Origin: Arcticibacterium sp964021845
GTDB taxonomy: Bacteria > Bacteroidota > Bacteroidia > Cytophagales > Spirosomataceae
Assembly: GCF_964021845.1 (NCBI RefSeq)
Contig: NZ_CAXHZC010000001.1
Location: forward strand, 1,491,924-1,555,923
Length of the DNA stretch: 64,000 bases
Direction: 5' to 3'
In this document: positions 24,585 to 32,643 of the stretch, piece by piece
How the letters are laid out: each line of letters starts with the position of its first letter
Numbering within the stretch: position 1 is the first letter of the stretch
Translations under genes and position numbers: made by a program
The notes under the pieces: generated by a model
The model's input: only the letters and a program-made list of their open reading frames with translations
The model's database searches: none
What the model was told of the DNA's origin: nothing

Positions 24585-25360
24585 TGTTGCCATTTGAAGA
24601 ATTAAAGGATCTTTTAGACGAAAAATACATTCATTTCAATCGTCCTAACTTTATTCCGAACGACCCAATTTCTATTCCTCACAAATTTTCTAATAAAGAA
24701 GACATCGAAATTGCAGGTTTCTTTGCATCAATATTGGCTTGGGGACAGCGTAAAACCATTATCAATAAATGCGTTGAACTTTTAGAATTGATGGATAATG
24801 CTCCGCATGAGTTTATTACCAGTTTTGAACCTCAAGATTTAATGCCATTTGAAGCTTTTAAACATCGGACTTTTAATGGTACAGACTGCCTTTATTTTAT
24901 GGAGTCTTTGCGTAATATTTACGAAAACCATGAAGGTCTAGAAGGTGTGTTTTCAAAGGCAATAAAAGAAAGTGACGCATCTATAGAGAAAGGGCTCATT
25001 CATTTCAGAGAAACCTTCTTTGAGCTTGAGGATTCCCCCGCCCGAACTACCAAACACATAGCGTCTCCATTGAAAAAATCTGCTTGTAAAAGAATTAACA
25101 TGTACCTCCGATGGATGGTTAGGAAAGACAATAATGGTGTAGACTTTGGCATCTGGAATAAGATAAAACCTAGCCAGCTAGTGTGCCCATGTGATGTACA
25201 TGTAGAACGTGTAGCTAGAAAGCTCGGATTAATCCAATTACCTAAACCAAATTGGAATATGGCCACAGAATTAACCGAAAATTTAAAAAGCTTTGACCCT
25301 AATGACCCAGTAAAATACGATTTCTCCCTTTTTGGCCTTGGTGTAGAAGGTTACATGTAA
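24584..25360 (+). CDS. TIGR02757 family protein
   Basis: A 258-residue protein of a conserved family of unknown function in Bacteroidota and some other phyla. Recognisable segments are NDPISIPHKF, EDIEIAGFFASILAWGQRKT, RTFNGTDCLYFMESLRNIY and KRINMYLRWMVRKDNNGVDF, followed by LVCPCDVHVERVARKLGL and YDFSLFGLGV. The overall helical form and the ending resemble helix-hairpin-helix DNA glycosylases, but this is inference. The ATG at 24584 overlaps the previous stop, which implies coupled translation. Confidence 0.88.
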   Translation: MLPFEELKDLLDEKYIHFNRPNFIPNDPISIPHKFSNKEDIEIAGFFASILAWGQRKTIINKCVELLELMDNAPHEFITSFEPQDLMPFEAFKHRTFNGTDCLYFMESLRNIYENHEGLEGVFSKAIKESDASIEKGLIHFRETFFELEDSPARTTKHIASPLKKSACKRINMYLRWMVRKDNNGVDFGIWNKIKPSQLVCPCDVHVERVARKLGLIQLPKPNWNMATELTENLKSFDPNDPVKYDFSLFGLGVEGYM

Positions 25361-25480
25361 ATCACTCAAAACCATGCCTTTGAAACTTAAAAAAAAATAT
25401 CAAACCTCATTCTATGAAATTTATATGGTGCCCTCTTTCTTTTTAAGAAGATTTTAAGTTTCTACTAAGGGGATTATTTC

Positions 25481-25488
25481 TATTTTTG
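25481..25488 (+). promoter_or_regulatory. TAnnTTTG promoter box for aldose epimerase
   Basis: TATTTTTG, a perfect box, ends 18 bases before the ATG at 25507; transcripts would have a very short leader. It rules out a start at 25486. Confidence 0.6.
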
Positions 25489-25506
25489 CACCGCAAAAAT
25501 ACTTAC

Positions 25507-26382
25507 ATGGCGAATCTAATACTTAAAAATAAAATAGGGAGTACTGTAGAAATAGATCTATCACAAGGTGCTACTATTACTGGACTACACCTTGGCGGAG
25601 AAGATGTAATAAAATATCCGTTAAAAGAAGATGACCCAAAAAAGGGCTACCCATCCGCACTCTTATTTCCTTTTCCTAATAGAATTAAAGATGGTACTTA
25701 TACTTTTGAAGAAAAGGAATATACCTTAGAGTTAAACGATATTGATAGTCATAACGCAATTCATGGCTTTATTGCCTTTGAAAGTTTTGACTTAATTTCA
25801 CATACAGCGAGTAAATTGGTGGCTCAGTATAATTATGATGGTTACAAAGAAGGTTACCCCTTCCCCTTCCAATTTACAGTTACTTATACACTGAAAGAAA
25901 ATACTTTAAACCTTACAGTGGATGTGCTAAACTCAGGTAATGGAAATATGCCAATGGGGTTTGCTTGGCATCCTTATTTTGGTTTTAACAGTTGTGCTAT
26001 TGGCGATATGACAGTCAAGGTGCCAAGAAGAAGGAAAATTGAACTTAACGATAGGTATATTCCAACAAGTGAATTTGAAGTTGAGCGTTCTGAAGTAGTC
26101 AAATTAAAAAATACCATTTTGGATAATGTCTATTTTTTTGAGAAAGACACAGACGTTTCTGAAATAGAACTTCGTTGGAAAAAGAAAAAGCTTAAGGTAA
26201 GCCAGAAGACCGGAAAGAATAAGTTAAATTATTTTGTATTATATACTCCAGCTAGTAGAGACTGCATAGCTATAGAGCCGCAATCGTGTAATACAAATGC
26301 TTTTAATAACGAAGAAGGCTTGATTATTCTGAAAGAAGGAAAGAAAGCTAAATTTGAAATCTCAGTTTCAGTAGAAGGTTAA
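25507..26382 (+). CDS. Aldose 1-epimerase (mutarotase)
   Basis: Converts alpha and beta anomers of aldoses. The galactose-mutarotase beta sandwich is clear: LLFPFPNRIKDGTYTFEE, HNAIHGFIAFESF (first catalytic His), PMGFAWHPYFGFN (second His), and a C-terminal Glu in IAIEPQSCNTNAFNNEEG. The length of 291 residues is usual. The ATG at 25507 gives MANLILKNK, the normal N-terminus, and fits the promoter position. Whether the substrate is glucose or galactose, or a phosphate ester (YeaD-like), is not clear. Confidence 0.92.
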   Translation: MANLILKNKIGSTVEIDLSQGATITGLHLGGEDVIKYPLKEDDPKKGYPSALLFPFPNRIKDGTYTFEEKEYTLELNDIDSHNAIHGFIAFESFDLISHTASKLVAQYNYDGYKEGYPFPFQFTVTYTLKENTLNLTVDVLNSGNGNMPMGFAWHPYFGFNSCAIGDMTVKVPRRRKIELNDRYIPTSEFEVERSEVVKLKNTILDNVYFFEKDTDVSEIELRWKKKKLKVSQKTGKNKLNYFVLYTPASRDCIAIEPQSCNTNAFNNEEGLIILKEGKKAKFEISVSVEG

Positions 26383-26393
26383 AGGAGTCTTTT

Positions 26394-26401
26394 TATATTT
26401 G
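26394..26401 (+). promoter_or_regulatory. TAnnTTTG promoter box next to a GTG start
   Basis: TATATTTG, a perfect box, ends only five bases before the GTG at 26406. Transcription normally begins about five to seven bases after this box, so the mRNA may be leaderless. Confidence 0.55.
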
Positions 26402-26405
26402 TGCA

Positions 26406-26999
26406 GTGGATAAAATAAAACTAGAAATACTCGATATATCACCTAGCCAAGTTCAGGCAGGTTCTTTTACTATGGTACTGGGCGAAGAAGGTGGAAATCT
26501 TCGTTTACCTATTATCATTGGAATGTTTGAAGCTCAGGCCATAGCCATTGCTTCTGAAAACATTGAATCAAAAAGACCGTTAACGCATGATTTATTTGTG
26601 TCATTTTCTAGTTCTTTTGACTACACGGTCGAAGAAATATTAATTACAAACATAGATGACGGTGTTTTCTATTCAAAAATAGTTTGTTCTGATGGTATTC
26701 GTCAAAAAAACATTGATTCTAGACCTTCAGATGCCATAGCAATTGCTTTGAGGTTTAATGCTCCTATATATACCACCCGACATGTACTAGACGAAGCTGG
26801 CGTAAATACCGAGGATATTGGGGACGAAAGCGAGCAAGAAGAAAAACCTAAGAAAACGGTGACAGTAAAAGTTGAAGGGGCAAAACCGCTTTCAGAGTTT
26901 ACCATGTCAGAACTTACCTCAAAACTGAACGAGTCACTTGAAAATGAAGAGTATGAAAATGCTGCTAAAATTCGAGATGAAATAGAACGTAGAAATTAA
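26406..26999 (+). CDS. Bifunctional nuclease (BFN) domain protein with UVR motif
   Basis: Residues 1-130 form a BFN/DUF151 domain: MDKIKLEILDISPSQVQAGS, LRLPIIIGMFEAQAIAIASE, RPLTHDLFVSFSSSF and SRPSDAIAIALRFNAPIYTT are the usual motifs. In plants the family has nuclease activity on DNA and RNA; the role in bacteria is unclear. The C-terminus (MSELTSKLNESLENEEYENA, then AKIRDEIERRN) is a UVR motif as in UvrB and UvrC. The GTG start is read as Met and gives the family N-terminus. Followed by plsC-like gene in the same direction. Confidence 0.9.
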   Translation: MDKIKLEILDISPSQVQAGSFTMVLGEEGGNLRLPIIIGMFEAQAIAIASENIESKRPLTHDLFVSFSSSFDYTVEEILITNIDDGVFYSKIVCSDGIRQKNIDSRPSDAIAIALRFNAPIYTTRHVLDEAGVNTEDIGDESEQEEKPKKTVTVKVEGAKPLSEFTMSELTSKLNESLENEEYENAAKIRDEIERRN

Positions 27000-27050
27000 T
27001 CTACGTACAATCTCCAATTATTTGCCTATTTTGGAGAATAGAAAAACCAT

Positions 27051-27905
27051 ATGCTAAAAATCTTAAGAAACTTTCTGCCTTTTCAGGCTATTGGCGATAA
27101 GCCATTGTCTAGGATATTGAATTATCTTGATATTTTTGGTTTGTTCCAGTCTGACCCTTTTGGTTACCCGCTGCTTCTTAAAAGGGTGGTAATTTTTGTG
27201 GCTGGTTGGCCCACATATTGGCGATTAGCCGTAGCCAACAAACTAACTATAGAAGGTGGTAATTATTTAAAAGAACTACCTAACACCAACGTACTCTTTA
27301 TTTCAAATCATCAAACGTACTTTGCTGACGTTATTACGTTTTATCATATTTTCTCTGCCGCCAAATGGGGAATGTTTAGAAAACTTTATCCTTTCTACCT
27401 ATTTTCACCTAGAGCTAAAACCTTTTATGTGGCTGCTCGTGAAACCATGAAATCCGGGTTTATTCCTAAACTATTTGCCTTGGCTGGTGCCATTATGGTA
27501 GATAGGTCTTGGCGGGCTAAAGGAGAAAACGTACAACGAGATGTAGACACTTCTGCCGCCGATAATGTACAGAAAGGGCTTAATTATGGTTGGGTTGTTA
27601 CCTTTCCACAAGGAACCACCACTGCCTATGCTCCTATAAGAAAAGGAACTGCTCATCTTATAAAAGATAATAATCCTGTGGTGGTACCTGTGGTTATTGA
27701 TGGTTTCAGAAGGGCTTTTAATAAAACGGGTTTGACCTACAAAAAGCGTAACACCAATTTAAAAGTTAGGTTTAAGCAACCCATATATTTTGATAAAGAT
27801 CAACCTCTGGAAGAGATAGTTGCCATGGTTACTAAGATTATTGAGCAGAATGTTCCCGAAAATATTGCTGAATGGAAAGCGGAAGCTGAAAATTTAAATT
27901 CTTAA
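27051..27905 (+). CDS. 1-acyl-glycerol-3-phosphate acyltransferase family protein
   Basis: Membrane-bound acyltransferase of the PlsC type, 284 residues. Motif I reads SNHQTYFADV near residue 85-94, that is His-x5-Asp rather than the usual His-x4-Asp; the strand VLFISNHQTY before it and motif III, VVTFPQGTTT (usually F-P-E-G-T), are also altered, with Gln in place of Glu. IMVDRS matches motif II region, and PVVVPVVIDGF motif IV. These changes are probably characteristic of a Bacteroidota subgroup; the acyl acceptor is uncertain (lysophosphatidate or another). Confidence 0.85.
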   Translation: MLKILRNFLPFQAIGDKPLSRILNYLDIFGLFQSDPFGYPLLLKRVVIFVAGWPTYWRLAVANKLTIEGGNYLKELPNTNVLFISNHQTYFADVITFYHIFSAAKWGMFRKLYPFYLFSPRAKTFYVAARETMKSGFIPKLFALAGAIMVDRSWRAKGENVQRDVDTSAADNVQKGLNYGWVVTFPQGTTTAYAPIRKGTAHLIKDNNPVVVPVVIDGFRRAFNKTGLTYKKRNTNLKVRFKQPIYFDKDQPLEEIVAMVTKIIEQNVPENIAEWKAEAENLNS

Positions 27906-27969
27906 AAAAGCCTAAACCCCTATTCCTTTTCCATTTACAAGATTATCTTTGTTTAACCTTTTCAAATAG

Positions 27970-28848
27970 ATGAAGTCAAACAAAAAACTAGGTAGTTATC
28001 CCGGAATCCTTATCACCGTAAGTCTTACAGTGGCACTTTTTCTTATTGGCTTCTGTGGATGGGTGGCATTTTCATCCAAAGAGCTTATAAAGTACATTAA
28101 GCAAAACATAGAGGTTCAAGCATATCTTGACCGAAACCTTAGTGAAACCAAAATTGATTCTATTCATCAGGTAATTGCTTCATTCCCCGAAATTGAGAAA
28201 AAAGGAGATACCAGTTTAATAACTTTCATTTCTAGTAAAACTGCAGCAGAAAACTTCTTAGCTGAAACCAATGAGAGTTATGAAGAAATTTTAGGGGACA
28301 ATCCTTTTAGAGATGCCTTTAACCTAAAGGTCAAAGAGGAATTACTTACTGATGGCGAGTTAGCTATTTTGAAGCAAAAAATTGAAGCTGTGCCGGGGGT
28401 TTATGAAGCTGATTATGCAAAAGACTTTGTCAATGGCATAACAGAAAATGCTAATAAAGCCTATTTAATTTTATCAGCTATTGTACTCATATTCTTGATT
28501 GCAACTATATTATTGATTAATAACACCATAAAGCTGGCACTATATTCACAGCGTTTTATCATTAGAACCATGCAGCTAGTGGGTGCCACAAATGGCTTTA
28601 TTCAAAAACCATTTATTTCTAAAGGATTACTCCAAGGTTTTATTGCTGGGATAATAGCATCAGCTCTTATTTTGATAACACAGCAGCTAGCCTTAAAACA
28701 AGTAGATGGTTTAAGTATAATTCAAAATCAGCAAATGATGATTTATGTCATTGTTGTCATGATAATTCTTGGGCCTCTAATAGGTTTAGTCAGTACTTTT
28801 CAGTCGATAAATAAATATTTAAACGTAGATTTAGACGATTTATATTAA
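27970..28848 (+). CDS. ftsX: Cell-division ABC transporter permease FtsX
   Basis: Membrane partner of FtsE that activates peptidoglycan amidases or hydrolases. Residues about 15-35 form TM1 (PGILITVSLTVALFLIGFCG), followed by an extracellular domain (IEVQAYLDRNLSETKI, VPGVYEADYAKDF), then three TM segments including LILSAIVLIFLIATILLI and the coupling region ALYSQRFIIRTMQLVGATNG. The last two are GFIAGIIASALILIT and IYVIVVMIILGPLIGLV. The length of 292 residues is normal. First gene of the ftsX-DUF3098-uppP-truB-ribF operon. Confidence 0.95.
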   Translation: MKSNKKLGSYPGILITVSLTVALFLIGFCGWVAFSSKELIKYIKQNIEVQAYLDRNLSETKIDSIHQVIASFPEIEKKGDTSLITFISSKTAAENFLAETNESYEEILGDNPFRDAFNLKVKEELLTDGELAILKQKIEAVPGVYEADYAKDFVNGITENANKAYLILSAIVLIFLIATILLINNTIKLALYSQRFIIRTMQLVGATNGFIQKPFISKGLLQGFIAGIIASALILITQQLALKQVDGLSIIQNQQMMIYVIVVMIILGPLIGLVSTFQSINKYLNVDLDDLY

Positions 28849-28860
28849 TAAGCAGACCTT

Positions 28861-29136
28861 ATGTCAAAAAATAAAAAAATAGCCAATAAAACATCCGTTG
28901 ATGCACCGCCAGCTACAAAAGCGTCACAGACTTCTCCAGCTTCAGGCTTACCATTTGGTAAAAGTAATTTCCAATTTATGCTAATTGGAATCGGAGTGAT
29001 TCTTGCAGGTTTTATTATCATGACCTTAGATAAAGAAGAATTCGGTTTCGGATTTTTAGGAATTACACTAGGACCAATCGTGGTCTTTTGTGGTTTCATG
29101 ATAGAACTATATGCCATCTTAAAGAAAAAAGCGTAA
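28861..29136 (+). CDS. DUF3098 membrane protein
   Basis: A 91-residue protein with an Ala/Pro/Ser/Thr-rich N-terminal tail and two transmembrane segments (FMLIGIGVILAGFIIMTL and FLGITLGPIVVFCGFMIELY). The segment GKSNFQFMLIGIG is the DUF3098 signature. The function is unknown; it is almost always next to ftsX and uppP in Bacteroidota. Only 12 bases after ftsX and three before uppP. Confidence 0.9.
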   Translation: MSKNKKIANKTSVDAPPATKASQTSPASGLPFGKSNFQFMLIGIGVILAGFIIMTLDKEEFGFGFLGITLGPIVVFCGFMIELYAILKKKA

Positions 29137-29139
29137 AGA

Positions 29140-29928
29140 ATGGATTACATACAGGCCATCATTTTGGCTATTATTGAAGGTATCACTGAATACCTTCCGG
29201 TTAGTTCTACGGGGCATATGATTATTGCATCCTCTATAATGGGGATAGATAAGGAAGATTTTACTAAGATCTTCGAAGTTCAAATTCAGTTTGGTGCTAT
29301 ACTATCTGTGGTAGTGCTTTATTGGAAACGCTTCATACAGTCTTTAGATTTTTACTATAAGTTATTTATTGCATTTATTCCGGCTGCTGTCATTGGTCTT
29401 TTATTGAATGATTACATTGACATGTTGCTTGAAAATGTAATTGTAGTTGCCGTGATGCTAGTTCTAGGTGGTATTGTCCTTCTTTTTATTGATAAGGTTT
29501 TTGAGGATAAACCACAAAAAGATGATATCAGTTATGGTACGGCTTTGAAAATTGGTTTCTTCCAATGCATCGCCATGATTCCTGGCGTATCAAGGTCGGC
29601 GGCATCTATAATTGGAGGAATGACACAAGGTTTGACTAGAAAGTCTTCTGCAGAGTTCTCTTTCTTTTTGGCTGTACCTACTATGTTTGCAGCAGCAGCA
29701 TATAAAATGTTAAAAGGTTATCTTGATGGCAACTTATCATTTAATAATGAAGAGATTAAACTCTTAATCATTGGAAATGTAGTTGCCTTTATTGTAGCCT
29801 TAGCTGCCATTAAATTCTTCATTGAGTTTCTTCAAAAATATGGTTTTAAAGTATTTGGCTATTACAGAATAGTAATTGGTCTAATTATTCTTGGTATGTT
29901 AGCCATGGGATACGATTTAAGCGTTTAA
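29140..29928 (+). CDS. uppP: Undecaprenyl-diphosphatase
   Basis: Recycles the lipid carrier undecaprenyl pyrophosphate for peptidoglycan and polysaccharide synthesis. The catalytic motifs are ALAIIEGITEYLPVSSTGHM (residues 6-25) and QCIAMIPGVSRSAASIIGG near 150, with eight or so transmembrane helices; the Glu and His near the first motif and the Arg in SRS are conserved. The length of 262 residues is normal. Its stop overlaps the truB start by one base. Confidence 0.96.
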   Translation: MDYIQAIILAIIEGITEYLPVSSTGHMIIASSIMGIDKEDFTKIFEVQIQFGAILSVVVLYWKRFIQSLDFYYKLFIAFIPAAVIGLLLNDYIDMLLENVIVVAVMLVLGGIVLLFIDKVFEDKPQKDDISYGTALKIGFFQCIAMIPGVSRSAASIIGGMTQGLTRKSSAEFSFFLAVPTMFAAAAYKMLKGYLDGNLSFNNEEIKLLIIGNVVAFIVALAAIKFFIEFLQKYGFKVFGYYRIVIGLIILGMLAMGYDLSV

Positions 29929-30611
29929 TGGATTATTTCGACGAAAACGGTACTGTATTACTTATTGACAAGCCGCTCAAATGGACTTCTTTTGATGCAG
30001 TAAAAAAGATAAGATGGGCTGGAAAGTTTAAGAAAGTAGGCCACGCTGGTACTTTAGACCCTTTAGCTACTGGCCTCCTTATTCTATGTACTGGAAAAAA
30101 AACGAAGCAAATAGAACAATATCAAGCTCAAGAGAAAGAATACACGGGCACGTTTACTTTAGGTACTACCACCCCATCGTATGATTTAGAAACTGAGTTT
30201 GACAAAGAATTTCCTACAGAGCATATCACCAAAGAGGCTCTTGAAGAAGCTGTTAGTAAAATGACAGGGCTAATTGAGCAAACTCCTCCCATCTTTTCTG
30301 CTGTTAAAGTAAACGGAAGAAGGGCATATGATGCTGCTAGGAAAGGTGAAGAAATTAAATTAAAGATTAGGGAGGTGGAAATCAAAGCTTTTGAAATTGA
30401 TGATTCCAACTTCCCTGTAATTGCCTTCAGAATTGTTTGTTCAAAAGGAACCTACATCAGAAGTATGGCTAATGACTTTGGCAAACTACTGAACTCTGGA
30501 GCCCATTTATCAAGCCTGAGAAGAACTAAGATTGGTGGTTTTTCTGTGAATGATGCAGAAGATATCTTGGCCGTGGCTGAAAAAATTAGAACTATACGTG
30601 AAAGTTTATAG
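29928..30611 (+). CDS. truB: tRNA pseudouridine(55) synthase
   Basis: Makes pseudouridine 55 in the T loop of tRNA. The catalytic Asp44 lies in GHAGTLDPLATGLL; KPLKWTSFDAVKKIR before it and SAVKVNGRRAYDAARKGEE, then RIVCSKGTYIRSMANDFG, are further conserved blocks. At 227 residues it is the short Bacteroidota form with no full C-terminal PUA domain. The ribF gene starts inside its 3' end. Confidence 0.95.
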   Translation: MDYFDENGTVLLIDKPLKWTSFDAVKKIRWAGKFKKVGHAGTLDPLATGLLILCTGKKTKQIEQYQAQEKEYTGTFTLGTTTPSYDLETEFDKEFPTEHITKEALEEAVSKMTGLIEQTPPIFSAVKVNGRRAYDAARKGEEIKLKIREVEIKAFEIDDSNFPVIAFRIVCSKGTYIRSMANDFGKLLNSGAHLSSLRRTKIGGFSVNDAEDILAVAEKIRTIRESL

Positions 30612-31524
30612 AGAGTTAAGCGAATTTACCCCTTTAAAAAATGCGGTGGTAACCTCTGGTACCTTTGATGGTGTACATATAGGTCATCAAAAAATCATTT
30701 CTCGGCTTTTACAAGCCGCAAAAGAAACCCAAGGCGAAAGTGTGGTTATTACATTTTGGCCGCATCCTAGGCTTATTGTTTCTCCTGACCGTGAAAACCT
30801 AAGGTTACTTTCAAACTTAGATGAGAAGATTGACTTATTAGCCAATTTAGGGGTAGACCATCTTATAGTTTTGCCTTTTACCAGAGAGTTTTCAGAGTTA
30901 AGCTCGGAGAAATATGTAGAAGATATTCTAATCTCAGGAATAGGTACGGAAACTTTAGTGATTGGTTATGACCACCGTTTTGGAAAAAACAGAGAGGGTG
31001 GTTTTGATTACCTAAAAAAGAACTCAGAACGCTTCAAAATAGATATTGTTGAGATTCCTAGACAAGAGATTGACAGTTTAACTATCAGTTCTACCAAAAT
31101 CAGGAATGCTTTACAAAAAGGAGAGGTTAAGGTTGCCAATGAACTTTTAGGAAGAACCTACTCTTTTCAAGGTTTAGTAAAAAAAGGACGTCAGTTGGGT
31201 AGAACAATTGGCTTCCCTACCGCAAATGTTAACGTATCAAAGAAGTATAAGCTAATTCCTGCTACAGGTGTCTATGCGGTCAAAGTGCACCTTAGAGGTG
31301 AAATTCTAAACGGTGTAATGAATATAGGAAATCGCCCAACCGTGGAAGGTACGGGGATTACGCAAGAAGTACACATTCTAGATTTTGACGACGACATTTA
31401 CGGCGAAAACCTCAAAGTAGAAACTATTGATTATATCCGCCCGGAACTAAAATTTGACGGTGTAGATACCTTGGTAACCCAGATTAATAAGGATTGTGAA
31501 GCAGCTAGAAGCATATTGACCTAG
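30598..31524 (+). CDS. ribF: Bifunctional riboflavin kinase / FAD synthetase
   Basis: Converts riboflavin to FMN and FMN to FAD. The N-terminal FAD synthetase domain begins VVTSGTFDGVHIGHQKII (nucleotidyltransferase H-x-G-H), has DHLIVLPFTREFS and GYDHRFGKNREG, and ends with ISSTKIRNAL; the C-terminal kinase domain has GRTIGFPTANVNV, GVYAVKV, and NIGNRPTV. From the GTG at 30598 the protein has 308 residues, the usual size; the open frame could begin earlier at 30550 inside truB, but family members start near VKVYRELSEF. Last gene of the operon. Confidence 0.93.
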   Translation: MKVYRELSEFTPLKNAVVTSGTFDGVHIGHQKIISRLLQAAKETQGESVVITFWPHPRLIVSPDRENLRLLSNLDEKIDLLANLGVDHLIVLPFTREFSELSSEKYVEDILISGIGTETLVIGYDHRFGKNREGGFDYLKKNSERFKIDIVEIPRQEIDSLTISSTKIRNALQKGEVKVANELLGRTYSFQGLVKKGRQLGRTIGFPTANVNVSKKYKLIPATGVYAVKVHLRGEILNGVMNIGNRPTVEGTGITQEVHILDFDDDIYGENLKVETIDYIRPELKFDGVDTLVTQINKDCEAARSILT

Positions 31525-31527
31525 CTC

Positions 31528-32643
31528 TTAAATATTCTTCACGTAACTCCCTAAAATCTTAATCTCTTTAGGATATTTTGCGAGAACATCTGCAAGGTTT
31601 TTCTCTTTGTAGTTACCCATTACTTCAATAAAGAACCAGAAGTTAAATTCCTGACTACCTTTATAAGGACGGCTTTCTATCTTAGTAATATTAATTTCAT
31701 TCTGCTTAAACTCATTTAAGAAATCAGCTAAAACACCCGAGGTCTCTGTATTTTGAAGCCTTGCTATCATGGTAGTCTTATCGTTTCCACTAGGCTGATT
31801 TTCAAACTCCTTTGCAAGAATAAAGAAACGGGTTCTGTTATTGCTGTTGTCTTCTATGTTTTGAAAAACCATAGGGAGACCAAAAAGTTTAGCTGCTATT
31901 TCAGAGCAAATTGCTGCACTTTCAGGATCTTCAGAAGCCATTTTAGCAGCTTTTGATGTAGACTCTACCTGAATCTCTTCAATATCTTGTTGTTCAAAAT
32001 ACTTATTCAAAAATCCACGACACTGTCTAAAAGCGATATCTTTCGAATAAATTCTTTTGATATCAGTCATTTTATTAGCCATAGACCCCAATGCAAAATG
32101 AATGGATAACTTTAATTCAGCTACTATACTGACATCCATTTCATTGAGTAAATCTACCGTTTCATAAACTATTCCTGCCTGATTATTTTCAATAGGAATA
32201 ACCCCAAAACGAGCTCTTTCTGTATCAACGGCTTCAAAAACAGACTTTATAGAAGGAAGCATAATGTAATCTCCCAATGCTCCAAATCTACTTTCCGCGG
32301 CTTGATGTGTAAAACTCCCCTTAGGCCCCATGTAGGCTATTTTCTCAGGGAGCTCTATGTTTCTAGCTGTGGCAAAAATTTCTAAAAAGATGGCTTCAAT
32401 AGCCTTAGGGCTTAGGAGACCGTTATTCTCAGTAGACAACCTTGAGATAATTTCTTTCTCACGCTCTGGTCTGTAAACAACCGTATTGGTCTTATGTTTT
32501 AATACACCTACCTTTTTAACCAGTTCCATCCGCTCATTAAGAAGTTTGAGCAATTGGCTGTCAATTGTATTAATGCCTAATCTTAGTTCGTCTAAATTCA
32601 ATTTAGTCTTGAGGTTTATAGTGGTCGTCCCAGTTTTTGACAT
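31528..32643 (-). CDS. pheA: Chorismate mutase / prephenate dehydratase (P-protein)
   Basis: Two steps of phenylalanine synthesis from chorismate to phenylpyruvate. Residues 15-100 are an AroQ chorismate mutase (LDELRLGINTIDSQLLKLLN), 105-280 prephenate dehydratase (AYMGPKGSFTHQAAESRF, GVIPIENNQAG, and a NNRTRFFIL motif near 268), and 285-365 an ACT domain with IESRPYKG for phenylalanine feedback. All three domains are complete at 371 residues. The annotated start overlaps the end of the upstream symporter gene by 41 bases; a start a few codons later is possible. Confidence 0.95.
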   Translation of the reverse strand: MSKTGTTTINLKTKLNLDELRLGINTIDSQLLKLLNERMELVKKVGVLKHKTNTVVYRPEREKEIISRLSTENNGLLSPKAIEAIFLEIFATARNIELPEKIAYMGPKGSFTHQAAESRFGALGDYIMLPSIKSVFEAVDTERARFGVIPIENNQAGIVYETVDLLNEMDVSIVAELKLSIHFALGSMANKMTDIKRIYSKDIAFRQCRGFLNKYFEQQDIEEIQVESTSKAAKMASEDPESAAICSEIAAKLFGLPMVFQNIEDNSNNRTRFFILAKEFENQPSGNDKTTMIARLQNTETSGVLADFLNEFKQNEINITKIESRPYKGSQEFNFWFFIEVMGNYKEKNLADVLAKYPKEIKILGSYVKNI

